From Streptomyces lincolnensis (GTDB lineage: Bacteria; Actinomycetota; Actinomycetes; Streptomycetales; Streptomycetaceae): a stretch of 64,000 nt of DNA. Position 1 is the stretch's first letter. Each line of letters starts with the position of its first letter. Shown here in pieces: positions 53,339-60,840 of the stretch. The notes below the pieces were generated by a model. The model was not told the DNA's origin. It did not search any database and saw only the letters and a program-made list of their open reading frames with translations. The translations under genes and the position numbers were made by a program. The stretch spans positions 4,836,001-4,900,000 of the forward strand of contig NZ_CP016438.1 of the NCBI RefSeq assembly GCF_001685355.1. Reading direction: 5' to 3'.

Positions 53339-53379
53339 ATAGGGTGAGTGGTCAACCCCCTACCCCGTACGCTGGCCGC

Positions 53380-54471
53380 ATGAAGCGGTTGATCGTCGCA
53401 GCAGGAGGAGGGGGCGACGCAGTCGCCGCCGCAATGCTTCACGCCGCCCTCTACGGCGACGAGGACCAGGCGGTGATCCTCACGTACGCGTGGGACCGCT
53501 TGCTCGTCGATCCGGTACCGGGGCCGCGGGGGCCGGACAACTTCGCGGGGCTTGAGCAACTCACCCCAATGGTCTGGACGGTGCCGGCGGACGCCCGCCC
53601 GATCGCTCCAGCGGGTTCCACACTCCCCCGGCTTGCGGCAGAGCTCCCGCACACCTTCGCGCTCCTCGACCCGCATCACGGCGAAGAGGGCGTCACACGC
53701 CAACTCGAAGAACTCGTCAGCCACCTTTCCCCGGAATCCATCGATCTCCTCGATGTGGGCGGCGACATCCTCGCCCGGGGCGACGAGCCGACGCTGAAGA
53801 GCCCGCTAGCCGACGCCCTCACGCTCGCGGCATGCTGCCAAGTGAACGCCTCTGTCCGGCTCTTGGTCGCAGGACCCGGACTGGACGGAGAACTGCCGCT
53901 CGACGACGTACGCGGCATGCTCGGCCCGCTCATCCACACCTTCACCGCGAAGGACGTCGAATCGGTCAGCTCGGTACTGGAATGGCACCCCTCCGAGGCA
54001 ACCGGGATGCTCGCGGCGACGGCCTGCGGCGTACGCGGTACATGCGAAGTCCGAGACGCAGGCTTGCCCGTACCTCTCACGGACGAGGGCCCGACAGTCC
54101 ACCAGGTCGACCTGGACGAGGCATTGAGCCGGAACGAACTAGCCCGTGCAGTCTTGACGACGGAGAGTTTGGACGAGGTCGAGGCTTACAGCCGCGAGAT
54201 CTGCGGCTACTCGGAGATCGACTACGAGCGCAACAAGGCCGCATGGCTCAGCCAGCAGTCCCCGTCAAGGCTGGACTCTGATGCGATCCTGACTGAGCTA
54301 GACCGCTTTGAGGTCGAGGCTCGAAATCGCGGAATCACTCACACGACGTTTCGCCATATCACCGAAGTTCTGAACCTAAGCGGCTCTCAACTTGATTCCA
54401 TCCGCAGGCTCTTGCTCGGCATCAAGCCAGAACAGCATGAAGCCCCGCTATGGAAGATCAGAAGGTACTGA
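53380..54471 (+). CDS. DUF1152 protein
   Basis: The 363-residue product starts MKRLIVAAGGGGDAVAAAML, a glycine-rich, nucleotide-binding-like opening, and matches the DUF1152 family (LLDVGGDILARGDEPTLKSPLADA in the middle; cut here as two motifs LLDVGGDILARG and SPLADALTL). The function is unknown; the fold resembles a nucleotide- or nucleoside-processing enzyme. The ATG at 53380 has no clear ribosome site and lies 42 bases after the GntR operator, so it may be leaderless. Start of the cargo region. Confidence 0.75.
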   Translation: MKRLIVAAGGGGDAVAAAMLHAALYGDEDQAVILTYAWDRLLVDPVPGPRGPDNFAGLEQLTPMVWTVPADARPIAPAGSTLPRLAAELPHTFALLDPHHGEEGVTRQLEELVSHLSPESIDLLDVGGDILARGDEPTLKSPLADALTLAACCQVNASVRLLVAGPGLDGELPLDDVRGMLGPLIHTFTAKDVESVSSVLEWHPSEATGMLAATACGVRGTCEVRDAGLPVPLTDEGPTVHQVDLDEALSRNELARAVLTTESLDEVEAYSREICGYSEIDYERNKAAWLSQQSPSRLDSDAILTELDRFEVEARNRGITHTTFRHITEVLNLSGSQLDSIRRLLLGIKPEQHEAPLWKIRRY

Positions 54472-54519
54472 GAAACCACATCTCGCCGTAGCTTCACACC
54501 TCTCTCGGTAAGGTCAATC

Positions 54520-55461
54520 ATGGATTTTACTGGCGATCTTCGACTGCTTAAAGACCTCCTTAATCCGTACAGTCCTCAGAACGCAAGAGAAAAGATTTCC
54601 GAGCAACGACGAGGGCAGATCTTCGAGGAGTGGCTAAAGCAACTCCTTCTCGCGTCTACAACTGAGCCGCGAGCTAGATACCGCCCCAAAGGGGAAGAAA
54701 TTGATGGATCTTTCGCCCTAGATGGACAGTTCTATCTGCTAGAAGCTAAATGGCACGGAAAGCCTCTACCCGCTTCGTCCATCTATCAGTTCCGCGGAAA
54801 GGTGGACGGAAAACTCGTCGGCACCATCGGAGTCTTCCTCTCCATGTCCAACTACAGCCAGGAGGCAGTAGACGCCGTCAGGGTTGGGAAAGTCCTCAAC
54901 GTCATACTTTTCGGACCTGAGGACGTATCGGCAGCAGCCGAGGTCGGTTTCGCCAGAGTCTTGCGCTTCAAGCTGCGGGCAGCCGCAGAAGAAGGCGAGA
55001 TATATATGCCGTACGTCAGAACTGAGCGCGCGAAACATCTCACAGTTCTGGTCGAGGGACGGATAGATCAAGTAATCACAGATCAACTTCTACGGAGAGC
55101 GGTCGAATCGATAAAAGCTCGACCGTTCTCAGTGGTACCCACCATGGGGCGATCTGGAATAACAAACATTGCAGCGGTTCTCACACTCGACACCCAGAGC
55201 GATGTTGTGGCTCTAGTAGAAACCGACGACATGAGCCCTGAGGATCGTGACACGTTCCTCGGAAGATTGCTAGCTACTGAAAGAGCGCGTGCCATTGTCG
55301 TGGACCCAGGCATAGAGCGGTGGCTGGGAGAAAACAGGCAGGATCTGAAACGCAGCCCAGCGCTACTTACGACCGCTATCAATCGCACCGACATTAAACA
55401 GCTAATTCGTACCGATGCCGCTTTCGCGGAGCTCGTCCAACTCGTGAAGACACCCAGCTAA
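54520..55461 (+). CDS. PD-(D/E)XK nuclease with TOPRIM-like tail
   Basis: The 313-residue product has two parts. The N-terminal ~150 residues carry RRGQIFEEWLKQLLL (helix with catalytic Glu), EEIDGSFALDG (Asp) and FYLLEAKWHG (E-x-K), the restriction-endonuclease core. Residues ~175-290 look like a TOPRIM fold: LTVLVEGRIDQVITDQLL supplies a Glu and DVVALVETDDMSPED an acidic cluster. Base composition is lower in GC than the neighbours, a sign of separate origin. It lies 48 bases after the DUF1152 gene. It shares its nuclease domain with the gene at 60841-61785. Confidence 0.7.
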   Translation: MDFTGDLRLLKDLLNPYSPQNAREKISEQRRGQIFEEWLKQLLLASTTEPRARYRPKGEEIDGSFALDGQFYLLEAKWHGKPLPASSIYQFRGKVDGKLVGTIGVFLSMSNYSQEAVDAVRVGKVLNVILFGPEDVSAAAEVGFARVLRFKLRAAAEEGEIYMPYVRTERAKHLTVLVEGRIDQVITDQLLRRAVESIKARPFSVVPTMGRSGITNIAAVLTLDTQSDVVALVETDDMSPEDRDTFLGRLLATERARAIVVDPGIERWLGENRQDLKRSPALLTTAINRTDIKQLIRTDAAFAELVQLVKTPS

Positions 55462-55703
55462 CCATCAGGCACCTGCCACACCTGCAGGTTGCCAGAGCGA
55501 GCGACTCGTTAGCTCCTGCCTGTGAGTTACAACCTTCTCTACTGGTTCAAGGCGGCTCGCTCCGCTCACCGCGCGCGGCCCGGCCCCCGGCCGGGCCTGC
55601 GCTCCTGTCTCCGCCCCGCTCCAGCCCGGCCGGCGCCCGTGCCGCGCTCAAAGCATGCAGCCGCCTGATGCCAGAGAAGGGGTACGTCGTGGCTGGGGCG
55701 GTC
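55462..55703. other. GC-rich intergenic stretch
   Basis: No gene is visible. Between 55550 and 55640 the sequence is extremely GC-rich and has short inverted repeats (CCGGCCCCCGGCCGG). It leads directly into the hairpin locus that follows. Confidence 0.4.
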
Positions 55704-55860
55704 GGCTCCGCGGCTTTACGGAGCCACTTTGGCGCGAGCCTCGAAGATCATGGCCCCAACGTCGTGCTTTACCGGGCAGGTCCACAGACTGCCCGACGCG
55801 CCGGAAGCTTACGGGGCCATGATCACTCGCGCCAAAGCAGCGCCACCCCAAAGCCGCTGC
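55704..55860. other. three consecutive hairpins, possible origin or structured RNA
   Basis: Hairpin 1: GGCTCCG (55704-55710) with CGGAGCC (55719-55725). Hairpin 2: CTTTGGCGCGAG (55727-55738) and GATCATGGCCCC (55746-55757) pair with GGGGCCATGATC (55813-55824) and CTCGCGCCAAAG (55826-55837), two 12-bp perfect stems around an internal bulge; its loop holds GGGCAG/CTGCCC (55774-55794). Hairpin 3: GCAGCG (55837-55842) with CGCTGC (55855-55860). No reading frame respects this block. Such arrays are typical of single-strand origins of rolling-circle elements or of structured RNAs. Confidence 0.65.
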
Positions 55861-55899
55861 GCCGACCTCGTGACAGAAAAGCCGCCTCCCTGCAACCTG

Positions 55900-56916
55900 C
55901 TAAATCACGATCTTGCTTGCTCTTTTTTCCACAATCGCGCGAGCGCGCTTGTGGAGATAAAGCGGGAATTCGTGATCTGCCAGAATATCCCGCAGGTCAG
56001 GATTGTCTAGAATTCTTTGCCAAACTACCGCAACAATTGCGTTCTCATGCCACTGCAAGGCTAGATCGTTTGTCATTCCACCGACCACGCCGTTGATGGA
56101 CATAGCCTTCGGGGTGGCGGAATCTTCACCAAATACTCTAGCGCAAGAAGAAATGAGCACCTGGTGCGGAGTACGGCCGTCCAGAAGTACGCGTTCGGCC
56201 TCCGATAGCGGCTCCGTTGGTGGCACAGTAAGGGCCCAAAATATCTTGCGCCCTTGATGACTAAACTCCTCAACGCTTACCGCCCGCTCAAGATATTCTT
56301 CGATCTCCGTGTCATCGAGAGGTGATGTGCCAGGCCACGATGTACCTCGGCTGATGGCGAAGTTCTGATCAACGAACAGGGCGTGTCCAGGCAGTAGATG
56401 CCTGGATAGGGCGATGAGGCCGGCCTGCGCGGATAGCTCGGCGATGGCCAAATGATCGAGAAGTTTCTGCATAGCGGCACGATCGAATGAGGAAATGCTG
56501 CTAACCAGAGAAGAAAGCCAGCGGTCTGGTGCGAGGAGTCGTGACGCAAATTCATTCGCCTCACGCTCTTGTGTGCCGCTTGCGGTTGTTATCGAAAATT
56601 CGCTCCCAATGGAGGCCGAGTCGATATGGCACCCGACGGTCCCAACATGCCACGCTAGCTCGATATGGGCCAGCTCGTGGGCAAGCGTGAATCGCTCCCT
56701 TAGTGAGGGGAGGCCGCATCGGACGAAAACACGCGGAGTTTCTTCCCCCAGGACGGTCACTGCGTCACATTCATGTGACCAGTTCTCGTACGCCACCTGT
56801 GCGCGCTCATGAAGAAGGGTCCTGATGTCGACAGGCGGCTTCAAGTCAAATTTATGGACCAGCGTCTCTGCCCTGGTGCGGGCAGCTTTTAGAGACGGCC
56901 AGTTTTCTGGAGCCAA
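55900..56916 (-). CDS. ImmA/IrrE-family metallo-endopeptidase
   Basis: The 338-residue product has the ImmA/IrrE zinc motif RFTLAHELAHIELAWH near residue 80, preceded by a typical helical N-terminus (AETLVHKFDLKPPVDIRTLL) and followed by EREANEFASRLLAP, which supplies the third ligand. Members cleave regulators: ImmA cuts the ImmR repressor of ICEBs1, IrrE cuts DdrO in Deinococcus. No Xre-type partner is encoded next to it. The TTG at 56916 gives a 28-base overlap with the gene upstream, so it is in one operon with the RNase/acidic-protein pair. GC content is low. Confidence 0.85.
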   Translation of the reverse strand: MAPENWPSLKAARTRAETLVHKFDLKPPVDIRTLLHERAQVAYENWSHECDAVTVLGEETPRVFVRCGLPSLRERFTLAHELAHIELAWHVGTVGCHIDSASIGSEFSITTASGTQEREANEFASRLLAPDRWLSSLVSSISSFDRAAMQKLLDHLAIAELSAQAGLIALSRHLLPGHALFVDQNFAISRGTSWPGTSPLDDTEIEEYLERAVSVEEFSHQGRKIFWALTVPPTEPLSEAERVLLDGRTPHQVLISSCARVFGEDSATPKAMSINGVVGGMTNDLALQWHENAIVAVVWQRILDNPDLRDILADHEFPLYLHKRARAIVEKRASKIVI

Positions 56917-57212
56917 GTGAGGACGCCTTCAACTTCGTCGGCTGAGTCTGCACGGGCGGCGAGGGCGAGCCCCTTTGAACTCTTGATCAATTCCTCGCTG
57001 ACGGTGCGACCATGGCGGTGAGCTGCGACGATGTAACGCAGTGTGCTCGGTTTCTCGACCCAGAGACGGTACTCATCCCAGGTCATCCCCAGCCACTCAT
57101 GTAGCTCGAGATCGGTGTCGTCTTCGTCGTGCCAAGCGTCGACGTAGGAGTCAACGTCGTCGATCCCTGCGACACCGATGAGCGCATCATCGACAAAGCT
57201 GGCCTTAGACAT
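56889..57212 (-). CDS. acidic partner protein of the colicin-E3-like toxin (putative antitoxin)
   Basis: The 107-residue product has a strongly acidic N-terminal half (VAGIDDVDSYVDAWHDEDDT) followed by LHEWLGMTWDEYRLWVEKP and a more basic helical tail. It overlaps the toxin gene by 8 bases and the ImmA/IrrE gene by 28. Colicin-E3-type immunity proteins are small and acidic, so it is the best antitoxin/immunity candidate, although I see no clear sequence match to colicin immunity proteins. Start ATG at 57212. Confidence 0.6.
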   Translation of the reverse strand: MSKASFVDDALIGVAGIDDVDSYVDAWHDEDDTDLELHEWLGMTWDEYRLWVEKPSTLRYIVAAHRHGRTVSEELIKSSKGLALAARADSADEVEGVLTWLQKTGRL

Positions 57213-57438
57213 CGATCCTCCTCCCCCTGACCGCGGGCTTGATCATTTCACCTGAGACGGGATGAGCTACACCAAGGTGTCGCCCTCGCTTATTGAACAC
57301 CTCTACCTCTCCCCCGTGCTCCCCATCCCAGGTGTAGATGCGCTCTCCGTCAGGAGAGAACCACCGCTTGGATGGGTGCACGTAGCGAGCTTTGAGGCTG
57401 TGCAAAAAGCAGTTATCCGGCAAGTTTACCCAAGGCAC
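57205..57438 (-). CDS. colicin-E3-like ribonuclease toxin (stand-alone)
   Basis: The last ~60 residues align by eye with the 16S-rRNA-cutting domain of colicin E3: KRWFSPDGERIYTWDGEHGG, then VEVFNKRGRHLG, SGEMIKPA and an Arg-rich end. The Asp and His of WDxxH and a following Glu match the catalytic Asp510/His513/Glu517 of E3, with one extra Gly between His and Glu. There is no translocation or receptor domain, so it acts inside the cell. The start is uncertain: the GTG at 57438 gives 77 residues; the frame is open to an ATG at 57630, but that extension looks non-coding. Confidence 0.7.
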   Translation of the reverse strand: MPWVNLPDNCFLHSLKARYVHPSKRWFSPDGERIYTWDGEHGGEVEVFNKRGRHLGVAHPVSGEMIKPAVRGRRIDV

Positions 57439-57703
57439 AGCCAGCGATGCTAGCTCTCGTGCCCACAGCGCGCACGAGCTTTGGTGGGTCTTCTGAGCAA
57501 CTAAACTTCGTGAGACGCCAACAGGGGAGCAACGCGTGCGCGTGGCGTCAGCCCGCTTGCTCCCGCGCCCATCGGTACCGCCGTCTCGCACAGCAGAGCT
57601 GTGAGTCAGGCTGCCAGGTTGGGCAGCCATGAAGAGCGCTGATGATCAGTTCCTTTAACTAGGCCTCAGTCACGCGTAACCCCAGGTCAGCTACGGGAGG
57701 CTG

Positions 57704-57778
57704 ATGGAGAGGCTCCCCGAGCAGCTGGAGCGTGCCCTTGCAAGTCTCTTGGCAGATGAGGCCATGTCTGACTTCTGA
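57704..57778 (+). CDS. possible 24-residue peptide
   Basis: A short frame (MERLPEQLERALASLLADEA then MSDF) starts with an ATG six bases after GGGAGG. An in-frame stop at 57677-57679 means it is not the tail of a longer intact gene. It is amphipathic and acidic. It may be a leader peptide for the Mrr-type gene or the broken end of a lost gene. Confidence 0.25.
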   Translation: MERLPEQLERALASLLADEAMSDF

Positions 57779-57844
57779 GCGGGTGATTCTGCGAGGTGGG
57801 AGGGGAATGCAGCTCGGGGAGTCAAGCTAGAGGAGGGGACAGCA

Positions 57845-59446
57845 GTGGCGCAGCGCGGTGGCGGCCGAGGCAATGAGTACCAGCGGCAGCAACAAGCTTT
57901 GCGGCGAGCCCAGGAGCAACAGGCCCGCCAGGTTGAGCGGTCACGTAAGGAGGCTGAGGCAGCCAGCAAGCGGCGGGAGCGAGAACGCAAGGCCGCGTAT
58001 CAAGAGCAGCAAGCCGAGCAGGCTCAGGTGCGCACGATTGGGGTGGAACATGAGGTTGAGCAGCTCGGGCAGTTGCTGAGGGATGCCTTGGTCGGTGATC
58101 CACCAACGACCTTCGAACGCCGGCGGCGGACGTACACGCCGACGGTCTTAGACGAGCGTCTTTGGTCTCGTCCGGAACCTTCCCCGCGCTGGGAGGGGTT
58201 CGCACCCCCGGAGCCGGGTGGTCTGTCTGCTGTCCTGGGTCTGGGTAGGAAGCGCTACGAAGCCGAGGTAGCCGAGGCGCGGGTGCGCTTCGATGAAGCG
58301 CAAGAACGCCACAGGCGAACTGAAGAGAAGCGACTGGAGGCGCAGGAGAGGAAGCGCGCCGAGCACCGCCAAGGCGAAGAGCAGGCTCTTGCTGAAGTGA
58401 CCGCCTTCAATAGGCAGTTGGATGAGGAACGCGAGGCCTATCGAGCCGGTGAGCCCGCAGCGGTGGAGGCTCACCTAAGCGCTGTTCTCAGCGCTTCGGC
58501 GTACCCGTTGGGCTTCCCGCACGAGCATCGAGTCGCCTTCCGCCCTGCCACCGGTGATGTGCTTGTCGAGATCCACCTGCCTCCCGAAGGGATCGTGCCT
58601 GCCGCGAAGGGCTATCGGTACGTGAAGAGCCGCGACGAGACGAACGTGCTGCCAAGGCCTGAGAAGGAACGCAAGGAGATCTACGCCTCTGTCTTGGCGC
58701 AAGTTGCCCTGAGGACCGTCTACGAGATCTTGACGAGCGATCCTGACAAGATCATCAACGGGGTCATCCTGAACGGCCACGTGAAAACGGTCGACCGCGC
58801 CACTGGCCAGGAGGTCTCACCCTGCCTCGTGACCCTAAGCACCAGTCGGGAGCAGTTCGGGAAGCTCCGCCTCAGCCAGGTTGATCCAGCAGCCTGCCTC
58901 AAGGGGCTCAACGCGTTGGTGTCGCCGAACCCCTATGACCTAGAACCGATTCGGCCGATCATCGAGTTCGACCTCACAAAGTACCGGCTCATGGACAGCA
59001 TGGACGTGGTGGCCGGCCTGGACAGCAGGCCTGTGCTGGTGCAGTTGACGCCTACTGAGTTCGAGCATCTGATTCGCCAACTGTTTGAGGCGATCGGCAT
59101 GGAAGCGTGGAACACCCAGGCATCAAAGGACGAGGGCGTTGACGCGGTAGCTGTCAGCAAAGACCCCGTGTTCAATGGTGAGTGCATCATCCAAGCCAAG
59201 CGCTACAGCAAACTCGTGGGTGTCGAGTCCGTCCAAGCCCTCGCCGGAGTGGTCGAGCACAAGCGCGCCGCCAAGGGAATCCTGATCACCACGTCCTGGT
59301 TCGGACGTGCCAGTCATGACTTTGCCCGACAGCATGGCCGGCTCCAGCTCATCGAAGGGCCTGAGCTGAAATATCTGATCAAGGAGCACCTCGGCAAGGA
59401 CGTCATTCCTGGCCCGGTACCTCCCAAACGGCGACCCTCTCGCTGA
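57845..59446 (+). CDS. Mrr-type restriction endonuclease with coiled-coil N-terminus
   Basis: The 533-residue product has two long Gln/Glu/Arg-rich coiled-coil stretches (QQALRRAQEQQARQVERSRK; EAEVAEARVRFDEAQERHRR), a middle domain of unknown type (residues 190-400), and a C-terminal Mrr_cat domain: LTPTEFEHLIRQLFEAIG, DEGVDAVAVSKD (Asp) and CIIQAKRYS (Q-x-K, the Mrr variant). Mrr enzymes cut modified or foreign DNA. The GTG at 57845 follows AGGAGGGG. The gene stands alone with no methyltransferase nearby, as expected for a type IV enzyme. Confidence 0.8.
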   Translation: MAQRGGGRGNEYQRQQQALRRAQEQQARQVERSRKEAEAASKRRERERKAAYQEQQAEQAQVRTIGVEHEVEQLGQLLRDALVGDPPTTFERRRRTYTPTVLDERLWSRPEPSPRWEGFAPPEPGGLSAVLGLGRKRYEAEVAEARVRFDEAQERHRRTEEKRLEAQERKRAEHRQGEEQALAEVTAFNRQLDEEREAYRAGEPAAVEAHLSAVLSASAYPLGFPHEHRVAFRPATGDVLVEIHLPPEGIVPAAKGYRYVKSRDETNVLPRPEKERKEIYASVLAQVALRTVYEILTSDPDKIINGVILNGHVKTVDRATGQEVSPCLVTLSTSREQFGKLRLSQVDPAACLKGLNALVSPNPYDLEPIRPIIEFDLTKYRLMDSMDVVAGLDSRPVLVQLTPTEFEHLIRQLFEAIGMEAWNTQASKDEGVDAVAVSKDPVFNGECIIQAKRYSKLVGVESVQALAGVVEHKRAAKGILITTSWFGRASHDFARQHGRLQLIEGPELKYLIKEHLGKDVIPGPVPPKRRPSR

Positions 59447-59676
59447 AGCCCGGAGCCATCTTGGGCGGAGCCACTGGGCCGTCCCTGGGCCGCCCGATGC
59501 CGCTCAACAGTGGCCAATGACGACCAACGACGACCACCAGGCGCACGAACCCACCGCACCTGGCCAGCAAAAACCCAGGTCCCCAAGATCCCCGACAACA
59601 CCCAGGGCAAGAAGACATCTGTGGTCCCGCGCCGGCGGCACGATGACCTAGCGCGATGCATGGGCAGTAGCGACGG

Positions 59677-60777
59677 TCAAGGCCTGAAGCGCTCTATCTG
59701 CTCCGCGATCCATTCGGGGAGCGCAATGCGCGCATGCGGGTTTCGGATGAGCTGGGTCTCGGGCCGCCACTCATAGCCACCGTCAGCCAGATGGACGCCC
59801 GAGGAAAACAGACAGACACCAGAGACGCGGGTGTACATGGACGGTTGGAACCGACGCTCGATCACAGCGCGCCAGGTCTTCATCGCGCCCAGTGCGCCTG
59901 AAACATCAACCATGACGAGTCCCGGCACATCCGTCGGGAGCTGCTTTCTCGCGCTATCGAGAAACACTTGCGCCCTAGCATCCGCAAACGGCCAACGGAC
60001 AACAATGTCACTCTGAACTACGCCCTCCACCATGTTGGTTGCCATACTGTTGACGCGCGTCCTGGGCTCACCGTGGTCATCCACTTCCAAGCTTCCTGGA
60101 GTGCGGTCATTCCAGTAGAGTGTGCCGAGTCCGTCCCTTAGCGATATTTCTTCTGCGCCTCGGTCGGAGTGCAAGTTGATGATCTGCGCGGCTACTTCCT
60201 CGACTTCGTCAGGAGTGGGCTCCCGCTTAAAAAATACCTCAAGCGTGAAGTTACCCCCGCAATCCCCGATCAGCCCGGCAGAGAGGCGATGAAGGCCCTT
60301 TTCTGCTTGTGCGCGAGCTTGAGACGTGCTGGTCTGCTTAACCTCAATGCACGTCCAGTCCAAATCGCCCTGCTTGATTCGGAAATCTGGATTCCTATTT
60401 CCACCCGGGATAAGCCCTGGCGGTTCGAGCTCAAGCGCAACATCCCAGGCACCTGAACGAACGAGGTGTATGGCCGTAAGCTCACCTGATGCGTCCGGCT
60501 GCCGTTCCCGAAGCTTACGAAGCAGGTCATCTGAGTTGACCGCGTTGGCCAATGATTCAAGCCGCTGCCCAAGAGTGACGATGCTCAGGGTCGGCAAAGC
60601 TCCTGACTCAACGGCCCTATTAGTGGTTCGTGAGGCCTCGATCCATGTGCGCCCAAAGTGCGATACCACACTATTGAAGACTCCAACGATCGTCTCTGCA
60701 GGCAAAGCGACTTGTCCGCCGCCGAGCCACCCCTGCTCAATCTCTGACCAGTCGAAGACTTCATCGTCAGCGTTCAT
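59677..60777 (-). CDS. putative PD-(D/E)XK nuclease of unknown family
   Basis: The 366-residue product is soluble. Its middle has RNPDFRIKQGDLDWTCIEVK, a P-D-x and E-V-K pair in the spacing of PD-(D/E)XK nucleases, with an upstream Glu in ASGELTAIHLV. The C-terminal third (DIVVRWPFADARAQVFLDSA, LPTDVPGLVMVDVS) is not recognised. The ATG at 60777 (MNADDEVFDW) is chosen over a TTG at 60801. The 230 bases to the left (59447-59676) hold no gene. Confidence 0.55.
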   Translation of the reverse strand: MNADDEVFDWSEIEQGWLGGGQVALPAETIVGVFNSVVSHFGRTWIEASRTTNRAVESGALPTLSIVTLGQRLESLANAVNSDDLLRKLRERQPDASGELTAIHLVRSGAWDVALELEPPGLIPGGNRNPDFRIKQGDLDWTCIEVKQTSTSQARAQAEKGLHRLSAGLIGDCGGNFTLEVFFKREPTPDEVEEVAAQIINLHSDRGAEEISLRDGLGTLYWNDRTPGSLEVDDHGEPRTRVNSMATNMVEGVVQSDIVVRWPFADARAQVFLDSARKQLPTDVPGLVMVDVSGALGAMKTWRAVIERRFQPSMYTRVSGVCLFSSGVHLADGGYEWRPETQLIRNPHARIALPEWIAEQIERFRP

Positions 60778-60840
60778 TACTTCACTTTCACAGAAAGCCA
60801 ATGTTGGCGTAAATCGCCTATCTCCACCCCGCCCACTATA

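Noticed and set aside
55668..56096. Plus-strand open frame across the hairpin locus
   Set aside because: It runs through all three hairpins and into the antisense of the ImmA/IrrE gene; no domain.
57439..57630. 64-residue N-terminal extension of the E3-like toxin
   Set aside because: No ribosome site at the ATG, and composition and hairpins suggest an intergenic region; kept only as an alternative start.
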